Shown here: piece after piece, positions 56,628-64,000 of the stretch
Numbering within the stretch: the stretch's first letter is position 1
How the letters are laid out: each line of letters begins with the position of its first letter
Source: Yinghuangia sp045039925
GTDB lineage: Bacteria; Actinomycetota; Actinomycetes; Streptomycetales; Streptomycetaceae
Direction of reading: 5' to 3'
Length of the DNA stretch: 64,000 nt
NCBI GenBank assembly: GCA_045039925.1
Contig: CP108400.1
Coordinates: 5,208,001-5,272,000 of the forward strand
Position numbers and translations under genes: made by a program
The notes under the pieces: model-generated
Seen by the model: the letters and a program-made list of their open reading frames with translations, nothing else
Told to the model about the DNA's origin: nothing
The model's database searches: none

Positions 56628-58966
56628 TCCGGCCCCGCGCCGGCACCGGACGCTCCGTCGGCATCCTGGTGCTCGCCTTCGTGCTGGCGGTGGCCGCGGC
56701 CGTGACGGGGCTGACGCGGTCGGCCCGGGCCGCGGACGGTACGCCCGTCCAGGTGGTCCTGACCTCGGTGAAGCCGTCGGTCCTGCAGCCGAAGGGCACG
56801 TTGACCGTCGAGTTCGCGGTGGTCAACAACACCGGGCGCGACCTGGACCAGGTGACGGTCAAACTGCGCATCAGCGAGGCCCTCTCCCTGCGCAGCCAGA
56901 TCGCCGACCCGGGCTCCTGGTCCAGCAAGGACATCCCGGACCGGGCGTCGGTGAAGCAGTTCCCGCTCGTCCCGGCCGGCGGTACGCAGACCGACACGTT
57001 CACGGTGTCCGCCGACAAGCTGACGCTCAGCCCGAACGCCACCGTGTACGGGCTGACCGCGCAGGCCCTCGACGGGGGTTCCGAGGTCGGCGCGTCGCGG
57101 GTGCTCGTGCCGTGGGTCCCGAAGGACGGCCTGAAGGACCTGAAGAAGACCCAGGTCGGCGTGCTGTGGCCGCTGATCGACCAGCCCCGCCGGGACGGCA
57201 CCACGCTGGGCGACGCGGGGCAGACGCCGGTCTTCGCCAACGACGGTCTGACGTCCGAACTCGCGGCCGACGGGCGGCTGTCCCAACTGGTGCGGTCGGG
57301 GCAGGAGATCCCGGGTGTGACCTGGGTGGTCGACCCGGACCTGCTGGACGCCGCGCGCGCGATGGAGCTGCCGTACCGCGTGGCCCCGCCCAAAAACGAC
57401 GCGGAGATCGAGAAGGACGACAACGGCAACGGCGAGGCGGAATCGGACACCGCGACCGCGAAGGCGGCGCCGCGTACCGAGGAGGAGACCGAGCCGGGCA
57501 CGGGCTCCGCGGCCGCGACGGACTGGCTCCAGCAGCTGCGGGTGGCGGTCGGGGACGACACGGTGGTCGCGCTGCCGTACGGCGACACCGACGTGGCGAC
57601 CATCGCGCACGCCGCGACGACCGGGTCGAAGACCGATCTGGTGCCGGAGCTGAAAGCGGCCGTCGACCGCGGCCGTACGACGGCCTCGGCGGTGCTGAAC
57701 GGGAAGCCGGTCCGCAGCGACGTCACCTGGCCGATCGCCGGCGCGGTGGACACCCCGGTCGTGGACACCGCGAAGGAGGCGGGCTCCTCGATCGTGGTGG
57801 CGTCGGGGGCGAGCATGCCGCCGCGCAGCAGCAAGCTGGACCACACCACTTCGACGCGCTTCCAGGTCGGGCCGAGCACCACGGCGCTGGTCACCGATCC
57901 GCGCATCGACGTGCTGCTCGACGAGGGCGCCGACGGCCCGGACGGCCAACTGCGCCTCCAGCAGGCGCTGATCGCCGAGCTGTTCACCATCGCGATGGAG
58001 CAGCCGGCCCGGCAGCGCGCGCTGCTCGTCGTGCCGCCCCGGCACTTCGACGCGGCGGTCGGGCGGGCGCTCGCCGCGGCGATGTCGGTCGCCGCCGGGG
58101 CCGACGGGTGGGCCGAGGTGGCCTCGCTGGACGCGCTCGCGGAGACGGCGCCGGGCGAGGAGCGGACGATGCGGGCGTACCCGCCGGGGCTCAAGCGCAC
58201 CGAGTTCTCCGACCGCTACCTCAAGTCGATCCCGGACCTGCAGCGCCGCGTCGACACCTTCGAGGCGATCCTGACCGACCCGCAGCGCATCAGCGGCCCG
58301 TACGACCCGGCGGTCCTGCGCACCCTGTCGGTCGCGTGGCGCGGCGAGACGATGGACGCGGACGCGTACCGGCTGGACGTGACGCGGAGCCTGCGGGTGC
58401 TGGAGCAGTTGGTCCGGATCGCGCCCAAGACCGGGGTGACGCTGTCCGGGGACAGCGGCACGATCCCGATCACGATCATCAACGGGCTCCAGCAGGAGAT
58501 CAAGATCCGGCTGGACGTGGTCTCCAGACAGCCCAACCGGCTGAGCCTGACGCAGCCGCACCAGGTGCGGATCCCCGAAGGGCGCACCATCGCCATCCCG
58601 GTCGACGCGCAGTCGGCGGCCAACGGCAAGGTCCTGGTCGACGTGCGGATCCTCACCGAGGACGGCCGGGAGGCCTTCGGGCCCACGCAGACGTTCTACG
58701 TCAACACGACCAGCATCGACGGCATCACGTTGGGCATCATTGGGGTGATCGCGGCGCTGCTCGCGCTGTTCTCGCTCCGGGCCTACATCAAGCGGCGCAA
58801 GCAGCCGCCGGCCGGGGCGGAAGGCGCCGAGACCGCGGACGAGGGCGAGGCGCACGACCAGGGTGGCCCGGTGGCGGGCGGGCCGGGGGCACACGCAAGG
58901 ATCGAGGGGGGCACCAGGCGGCACGCGAGCCGGGACAGGCCGGAGGACCATCACGCACCGGCTTGA
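56624..58966 (+). CDS. DUF6049 family secreted/membrane protein
   Basis: 780 residues from a GTG overlapping the Nudix stop. A signal peptide ('SVGILVLAFVLAVAAAVTGL') ends near 'ARAADG'. An Ig-like domain (~40-140, 'LTVEFAVVNNTGRDLDQVTV') leads a large extracellular region with an acidic insert near 265-300. Another Ig-like piece is near 600-690. A single helix ('TLGIIGVIAALLALFSLRAY') near 705 and a short cytoplasmic tail follow. Always found between the Nudix and murJ genes in Streptomyces; role unknown, presumably envelope-related. Confidence 0.85.
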   Translation: MIRPRAGTGRSVGILVLAFVLAVAAAVTGLTRSARAADGTPVQVVLTSVKPSVLQPKGTLTVEFAVVNNTGRDLDQVTVKLRISEALSLRSQIADPGSWSSKDIPDRASVKQFPLVPAGGTQTDTFTVSADKLTLSPNATVYGLTAQALDGGSEVGASRVLVPWVPKDGLKDLKKTQVGVLWPLIDQPRRDGTTLGDAGQTPVFANDGLTSELAADGRLSQLVRSGQEIPGVTWVVDPDLLDAARAMELPYRVAPPKNDAEIEKDDNGNGEAESDTATAKAAPRTEEETEPGTGSAAATDWLQQLRVAVGDDTVVALPYGDTDVATIAHAATTGSKTDLVPELKAAVDRGRTTASAVLNGKPVRSDVTWPIAGAVDTPVVDTAKEAGSSIVVASGASMPPRSSKLDHTTSTRFQVGPSTTALVTDPRIDVLLDEGADGPDGQLRLQQALIAELFTIAMEQPARQRALLVVPPRHFDAAVGRALAAAMSVAAGADGWAEVASLDALAETAPGEERTMRAYPPGLKRTEFSDRYLKSIPDLQRRVDTFEAILTDPQRISGPYDPAVLRTLSVAWRGETMDADAYRLDVTRSLRVLEQLVRIAPKTGVTLSGDSGTIPITIINGLQQEIKIRLDVVSRQPNRLSLTQPHQVRIPEGRTIAIPVDAQSAANGKVLVDVRILTEDGREAFGPTQTFYVNTTSIDGITLGIIGVIAALLALFSLRAYIKRRKQPPAGAEGAETADEGEAHDQGGPVAGGPGAHARIEGGTRRHASRDRPEDHHAPA

Positions 58967-59101
58967 CCGTATTTGCGCCTCTTGTCCATATATCGGCGGA
59001 CACTTGGCGCGGGGGACCGCCTCAGCAGGCCCCAGATGAGAAAGTAGGCACCTGGAGCCGACCGACACGACGATCTGAAGCGAAGACGAGGACCTGCCCG
59101 C

Positions 59102-61840
59102 ATGAGTGACCGGAGAGACGAGCGGCAGCCGTACGACGGCGGCACGGACGACCCGGCCGACGGGCAAGACCCCTATATCCCGCTTCACGACGAGCGGCGC
59201 CCGGTGGACCCCTACCTGGGCCAGTACGGTCAGCAGTACTCCGACCCGGCCCAGGAGTACGCGCCGTATCCCCCGCCGCCGGAGGCCGGCAGCTGGCAGT
59301 CCGCCCCGCCGCAGCAGAGCGGCGACGGGTGGTTCCGCGACGACCCGGGCGGCCAGAGCGGCGGACTCGACGACGTGTTCGCCCCGACGCCGCAGGCGCC
59401 GGGCGCGGCTCCCGGCTACCAGCAGCCGGGCTACGACCAGGGCCAGGGCGGCCAGGGTCAGGGCTACGGGCAGCAGCCGTACGACGCGGCCTACGGCGGT
59501 CAGCCGCCGCAGTACCCGGGGCAGCAGTACCCCGAACAGCAGTACCAGGACCCGCAGTACCCGGCCGGTCAGCAGTACCAGGACCCGCAGTACGCGAACG
59601 ACCCCTACGCGGCGCAGCAGTACTCGGCCCCGCAGGTCCCGCCACAGCAGTACGAGCAGCCGCAGCAGTACGGCCCCGGCCAGGACGGCGGCCAGGGGCA
59701 GGGGCAGGGCGGCCAAGGCCAAGGCGACCAGGGACACGGCGGCCAGGGCGGCGGCTACGGCTCGGGCGGCGGCGGCCAGTACCCCCCGGAGCCTCCCCCC
59801 GAGCGCCGACGTTCGCGGCGCTCCTCCGCCCAGGCGGCACCCGAGGCGCCCGGCGCCGGGTCCGGCGACCGGCGCGGCGGTTCGGGTGGTTCGGGCGGCG
59901 GCTACGGCGCGGGCGGCGGCTGGGGCGACTACGACCGCCCCGGCGGCTGGCTCATGGACCAGACGCTCACCGGCATCCACCTCGGCCTCACCGGCGAGAT
60001 CGGCATGCCGACGTACACCGAGGCGTACCAGCGCTACGAGACACGGCAGCGCGCCGAGGCGGCCGCGGCCGGCTCGCTCACGATCACCGAGCCCGACCTC
60101 GTCGAACCGCTGCCGGAGCCGTCCCAGTCGCCCGTCTACCGGCTGCCCGGCAGCGGCGCGGAAGAGCGCATGGCCGGCATCCCGGTCGGCGGCAAGGTGG
60201 GCGGCCGGCTCTCCGGCATGATGCGGTCCAGCGCCCTCATGGCGTCGGGCACGATCGTGTCGCGCATCACCGGGTTCATCCGCAGCCTCGTCATCGCGGC
60301 GGCCCTCGGCACCGCGGTGTTCGCGAACACCTACAACGTCGCGAACACGATGCCGACCCTCCTCTACATCCTCGTCGGCGGCGGCGCGCTGAACGCGGTC
60401 TTCGTACCGCAGCTCGTGCGCGCGATGCGCAACGACGACGACGGCGGCGAGGCGTACGCCAACCGGCTGCTCACGCTGGTCATGACGCTGCTGCTGGCGC
60501 TCACCGCGCTCGCGGTCTTCGCGGCCCCGTGGCTGATCCGGATAATGGCCAACTCGCTTGCGGAGCAGGAGGCCGAGTTCGAACTGGCCACCACCTTCGC
60601 GCGCTACTGCCTGCCCATCATCTTCTTCATGGGCCTGCACGTGATGTTCGGGCAGATCCTCAACGCCCGTGAGCGCTACGGCCCGATGATGTGGACCCCG
60701 GTCCTCAACAACCTCGTCATCATCGCCACGTTCGGCCTCTACATCTGGGTCGCCGGAACGCAGCACAGCAGCGGCATGACGGCGGCGCGCATCACGCCCG
60801 ACGAGGCGCGGCTGCTCGGCCTCGGCACGTTGCTCGGCATGATCGTGCAGTCGCTCGCGATGGTGCCCTACCTGCGCGCGGCCCGGTTCCACTTCCGGCC
60901 GCGGTTCGACTGGCGCGGGCACGGGCTGGGCAAGGCGGCCGGGCTCGCGAAGTGGACGTTCCTCTTCGTCCTCGCGAACCAGCTCGGCTACCTGGTCACC
61001 ACGCAGCTCGCGAACGCGATCGACAGCGACGCGCAGACGGACGGCATCACGTGGGGTGTCGGCTTCTCGGCCTACACGAACGCCCTGCTGGTCTGGCAGT
61101 TCCCGCAGGCGGTCATCACCGTCTCGGTCATGGCGGCGATGCTGCCGCGCATGTCGCGCGCCGCCGCCGACAACGACAAGACGTCCGTACGCGACGACAT
61201 CTCGGCCGGCCTGCGCATGTCGGCGGTCGCGATCGTGCCCTGTGCAGTCGTGTTCGTCGCGCTCGGCCGCGACATCGGCGGCCTGATCTTCGCGCCCACG
61301 GGGGTCAACAGCGCCCACTGGATCGGGTACATGCTGATGGCCCTCGGCCTCGGCCTCATCCCCTTCTCGGCGCAATACGTGCTGCTGCGCGGCTTCTACG
61401 CGTACGAGGACACCCGCACGCCGTTCCTCAACACCGTGTGGGTGGCCGCGACCACGGCGGCGCTTTCCGGGCTCGCCTACCTGGTGCTGCCCACGAAGTG
61501 GGCGGGTGTCGGCATGGCCGGGGCGTACGGCGCGGCGTACCTCGTCGGCGTCATGCTCGCGGCGCGGCGGCTCAAGACCTATCTGCCGGACCTCGACGGG
61601 CGGCGCGTCACGCGCACGTACACCCGTTTGATCGTCGCGTCGGCGCTCGGCGGCGTCGCCGCCTTCGCCGTCGCACGTATGTGCACCAACTCGCTGGGCA
61701 ACGGATTCGGCGGCTCGCTCGCCGCCGTGCTGGCCGGACTCGTGGCAATGGCCGTGGTGTTCCTGATCGCGGCGAGCCGCATGCGCATCGAGGAACTGTC
61801 GGCCATGACCGGCATGGTGAAGGGCCGACTGGGTCGCTGA
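59102..61840 (+). CDS. murJ: Lipid II flippase MurJ with a long disordered N-terminus
   Basis: 912 residues, ATG 59102. Residues 1-~280 are low complexity (QQY, DPQY and GQGGQGQG repeats), then a short acidic segment. From ~373 the MurJ core begins ('MMRSSALMASGTIVSRITGF'), with about fourteen membrane helices, 'NTYNVANTMPTLLYILVGGG' and 'GALNAVFVPQL' among them; the Arg/Asp residues of this region line the central cavity. It flips lipid II for wall synthesis. The next gene encodes a pseudokinase that in mycobacteria is fused to MurJ. Confidence 0.95.
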   Translation: MSDRRDERQPYDGGTDDPADGQDPYIPLHDERRPVDPYLGQYGQQYSDPAQEYAPYPPPPEAGSWQSAPPQQSGDGWFRDDPGGQSGGLDDVFAPTPQAPGAAPGYQQPGYDQGQGGQGQGYGQQPYDAAYGGQPPQYPGQQYPEQQYQDPQYPAGQQYQDPQYANDPYAAQQYSAPQVPPQQYEQPQQYGPGQDGGQGQGQGGQGQGDQGHGGQGGGYGSGGGGQYPPEPPPERRRSRRSSAQAAPEAPGAGSGDRRGGSGGSGGGYGAGGGWGDYDRPGGWLMDQTLTGIHLGLTGEIGMPTYTEAYQRYETRQRAEAAAAGSLTITEPDLVEPLPEPSQSPVYRLPGSGAEERMAGIPVGGKVGGRLSGMMRSSALMASGTIVSRITGFIRSLVIAAALGTAVFANTYNVANTMPTLLYILVGGGALNAVFVPQLVRAMRNDDDGGEAYANRLLTLVMTLLLALTALAVFAAPWLIRIMANSLAEQEAEFELATTFARYCLPIIFFMGLHVMFGQILNARERYGPMMWTPVLNNLVIIATFGLYIWVAGTQHSSGMTAARITPDEARLLGLGTLLGMIVQSLAMVPYLRAARFHFRPRFDWRGHGLGKAAGLAKWTFLFVLANQLGYLVTTQLANAIDSDAQTDGITWGVGFSAYTNALLVWQFPQAVITVSVMAAMLPRMSRAAADNDKTSVRDDISAGLRMSAVAIVPCAVVFVALGRDIGGLIFAPTGVNSAHWIGYMLMALGLGLIPFSAQYVLLRGFYAYEDTRTPFLNTVWVAATTAALSGLAYLVLPTKWAGVGMAGAYGAAYLVGVMLAARRLKTYLPDLDGRRVTRTYTRLIVASALGGVAAFAVARMCTNSLGNGFGGSLAAVLAGLVAMAVVFLIAASRMRIEELSAMTGMVKGRLGR

Positions 61841-61852
61841 CCGCCGTGGCCG

Positions 61853-61878
61853 GGTTCCGGCTGACGTCGGCCGGAACC
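61853..61878. terminator. Stem-loop after murJ
   Basis: GGTTCCGGC-tgacgtcg-GCCGGAACC, a perfect 9-bp stem 12 bp after the stop. It suggests that the pseudokinase gene has its own promoter. Confidence 0.65.
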
Positions 61879-62147
61879 TCACCCACGTCTCATGCGTCGG
61901 ATGAGACGATGGGTGTCACAGCAGTGTCCGACGAGCGAATTCGCACGGGATGGATCACGATGGGGCATACAAGCGGTGTCCCACGGCGATTCGGGGTAGT
62001 ACTGCCCGGGACGAACTCGGTTTGCCGGAAAGATCGCGGGGCAACCTGTTTGCCCCTCGAAGGTGTCGTACGAAGGAGCAGGCGGGTGACGCGCCGTGCC
62101 GCCGCGCTCGTACGATGGGGCGGGGCTACGAGGAGGGTGAGTATACG
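61879..62147. other. Intergenic region before the pseudokinase gene
   Basis: 269 bp, with the GAGGAGGG ribosome site at its right edge. It should hold a promoter, but no clear -35/-10 pair or operator was recognised. A short repeat of 'cgtacga' appears at 62068 and 62109. Confidence 0.4.
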
Positions 62148-64000
62148 GTGACGGACCGAACCGCAGGCTCCGTCCACCTGATGGCGGACGGCCCTTCCGG
62201 CTCCAGCACCCTCGACACCGGCGAAACCGATACTGTCGACACCGATACCACCGACCCCGGCACCGACCCCGGCACTGGACCTGGCATCGACCCCAACACC
62301 GGCACCAGCGCTGGCGGCAGCGCCGACGGCGGCACCGAAAGCGGAACGGAAATCAGCGCGGTCAACGGCACTGCCGAGAGTGTCGGCGTCACCGACACCA
62401 ACGACGCGAAGCCGGCCGAAGTCACGGCCGAGACCGTGGCACTCGACCCCGCCGCCGATGTGGCGGACACGATCGTGGACCACGAAGTCCCGGAGGCCCC
62501 TTCGGTGGACGGCAAGTCGGCAGAGGCCACCGCGGAGACGACTGTCGTTCCCGCCACCGACACGATCGACGCCGCGAGCGCCGCCGGGAGCGACGAGGAG
62601 GCGCCGCGGCACGACCGCCCCGCCGACGTCGCCGCGGGGACCCGGGAGTTCGAGGCCGAGGAGGCCGAACCGCCGCGCCGGGTCGGGGACGTCACCCAGG
62701 GCACGCGCTTCGCCGGGCGCTACCGGCTTGAGGACAAGCTCAGTTCGAACGGCAAGAGCGCCACGTGGCGCGCGGTCGACGAGAAGCTGCGCCGCGCCGT
62801 GGGCATCCACCTGGTGGCGGCCGGCAGCGAGCACGCGCGCAGCGTGATGGCCGCGGCCCGGGCGGCGGCGCTGGTCGGCGACCCGCGGTTCGTGCAGGTG
62901 CTCGACGCGGCCGAAGAGGACGGCCTCGTCTACGTGGTGAAGGAGTGGCTGCCGGACGCCGACAACCTCGCGTCGCTGCTGGCCACCAACCCGCTGCCGC
63001 CGCACGAGGCGTACGAGATGGCCCGCTCGGTCTCCGACGCCATGGCCGTCGCGCACCGCGCGGGCCTGTCGCACCTGCGCCTCGACCCCGAGAACGTGCT
63101 GCGCATGCACACCGGGCAGTACAAGATCGTCGGCCTGTCGGTCGAGGCGGCGCTGTACGGACACGACACCACCGATGCGGCACGTGACGACACCCGCGCG
63201 ATCGGCTCGCTGCTGTACGCGTGCCTGGCGCGGCGCTGGCCGGACGCGGCGGCGTACGGGCTGCCGCAGGCCCCGCGCAACGGCGACAAGCTGTGCACCC
63301 CGGGCCAGGTGAAGGCCCACGTGCACATGCCGCTCGAGGCGATCGCGATGCGGGCGCTCGGGCAGGAGTACAAGCACCAGGCGCCGTTCGAGGCACCCGA
63401 GGACGTCGTGGCGGCCCTCGCGGCGATACCCACGGTGCTGCCGCCGGAGCCGGAGCCGCCGGTGAGCGCGGCGGGGGCGGAGTTCGACGACGAGTACACC
63501 CCGACGGCGCTGCTGTCGCGCGGCAGCAGCGGGTTCAACGGCGGTCCGCCGAGGGCGGTTCCGACGAGGACCCCCGCGGGACCGCCGCCGACGCTGGGCG
63601 GCGGGTTCGGGCGGTTCGTCAAGGGAATCGTGGCGCTGATCGTGCTGGCGGCCATCGTGCTGGCGACCTGGCAGATCGCCGCCCACGTGAACCAGGACAA
63701 GAACGAACAGCCCACCCCCAGCCCGACCACGAGCAGCGACAAGCCCTCACCCACATCGGAAGAGCCCCCGGCCGCCGCTCCTCCGGTACCCGTCACGGTT
63801 GTCGGCGCGCGCGAGTTCGACCCCTATGGGGGCGGCCAGGACGCGGCCCAGGTCAAGGCGACCTACGACAACGACCCGTCTACCGAGTGGCACACCAAGT
63901 CCTACCTGGACCAGCGGCTCACGGACCTGAAGCCCGGCGTCGGGATCGTCTACGACTTCGGGCAGCCTGTGGACCTTTCCTCCGTCACCGTCGACCTCAA
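62148..64000 (+). CDS. Membrane-anchored pseudokinase beside murJ (3' end outside the window)
   Basis: GTG 62148 with GAGGAGGG upstream; the frame stays open to the window edge (at least 617 residues). A ~185-residue acidic, Thr/Asp/Gly-rich N-terminus precedes a kinase-like domain from 'RFAGRYRLEDKLSSNGKSAT'. The catalytic loop reads 'HLRLDPENV' instead of HRDLKPEN and the DFG position is 'IVGLS', so the catalytic and metal-binding Asp are missing. One membrane helix lies near 490-515, followed by a Pro/Ser linker and a discoidin-like extracellular domain ('NDPSTEWHTKSY'). Equivalent to the pseudokinase part of mycobacterial MviN, which binds FhaA. Confidence 0.88.
   Translation, partial: MTDRTAGSVHLMADGPSGSSTLDTGETDTVDTDTTDPGTDPGTGPGIDPNTGTSAGGSADGGTESGTEISAVNGTAESVGVTDTNDAKPAEVTAETVALDPAADVADTIVDHEVPEAPSVDGKSAEATAETTVVPATDTIDAASAAGSDEEAPRHDRPADVAAGTREFEAEEAEPPRRVGDVTQGTRFAGRYRLEDKLSSNGKSATWRAVDEKLRRAVGIHLVAAGSEHARSVMAAARAAALVGDPRFVQVLDAAEEDGLVYVVKEWLPDADNLASLLATNPLPPHEAYEMARSVSDAMAVAHRAGLSHLRLDPENVLRMHTGQYKIVGLSVEAALYGHDTTDAARDDTRAIGSLLYACLARRWPDAAAYGLPQAPRNGDKLCTPGQVKAHVHMPLEAIAMRALGQEYKHQAPFEAPEDVVAALAAIPTVLPPEPEPPVSAAGAEFDDEYTPTALLSRGSSGFNGGPPRAVPTRTPAGPPPTLGGGFGRFVKGIVALIVLAAIVLATWQIAAHVNQDKNEQPTPSPTTSSDKPSPTSEEPPAAAPPVPVTVVGAREFDPYGGGQDAAQVKATYDNDPSTEWHTKSYLDQRLTDLKPGVGIVYDFGQPVDLSSVTVDL

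Noticed and set aside
56468..61882. Open frame of 1804 codons on the minus strand
   Set aside because: Antisense to Nudix, DUF6049 and murJ, all of which have clear domains and codon bias; caused by high GC content.
1..64000. tRNA or rRNA genes
   Set aside because: Intergenic regions were read for cloverleaf-like or conserved rRNA sequence and none was recognised; not a computed search.

Overview
The window is very GC-rich, gene-dense DNA with GTG and TTG starts and GGAGG-type ribosome binding sites. It carries genes typical of filamentous actinomycetes: XRE/DUF397 pairs, DUF3892, DUF6049, SSB with a Gly-rich tail, and PIG-V and GT87 mannosyltransferases. The right two thirds keep the conserved gene order found beside oriC in Streptomyces and relatives: dnaB, MATE, rplI-rpsR-ssb-rpsF, mannosyltransferases, class A PBP, PadR, inositol-phosphate synthase, cca, Nudix, DUF6049, murJ, pseudokinase. 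A member of the Streptomycetaceae or a close family is likely, with oriC expected beyond the right edge. The genus cannot be fixed from the sequence alone.

1-12.5 kb: a truncated LysR regulator, a Nudix hydrolase, and an MMPL exporter transcribed with a two-component system whose kinase has a collagen-like Gly-X-Y N-terminus. A second two-component system follows. It has been split by about 1.6 kb of DNA carrying an XRE regulator, a DUF397 protein and small ORFs, flanked by a 189-bp direct repeat of the kinase 3' end. An SDR oxidoreductase and a MerR regulator/thioredoxin pair come next.

12.5-23.2 kb: accessory DNA. Two frameshifted genes and an overlapping pair of unknown wing-helix-like proteins sharing a GAQGxNVTQ motif precede a complete Tn7-like transposition operon, tnsA-tnsB-tnsC-tniQ, in which all four genes overlap by 4 bp. 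The element also holds DUF3892 and MerR-like genes. Its right end, with repeated TCCGACA sites and a terminal ACA, lies 9 bp from the dnaB stop codon. This is the same geometry as Tn7 beside glmS, so the 3' end of dnaB is the likely attachment site. No Cas genes are present. The left end was not found.

23-34.4 kb: dnaB is interrupted by two homing-endonuclease inteins, one of class 3 (Ala1, WCT triplet) in the Walker A loop and one of class 1 further on. Upstream lies a dense cluster of DnaA boxes. MATE, copper ATPase/chaperone genes with CsoR-type operators, and the rpsF-ssb-rpsR-rplI replication/ribosome cluster follow.

34.4-64 kb: a complete urea ABC transporter (urtABCDE) with a GlnR-like site, cell-wall genes (FemX-like, alanine-racemase-like, PBP1, MurJ plus an adjacent pseudokinase), lipid/glycan mannosyltransferases, PadR-controlled inositol phosphate synthesis, tRNA CCA addition and assorted membrane or secreted proteins. 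The last gene runs off the right edge.
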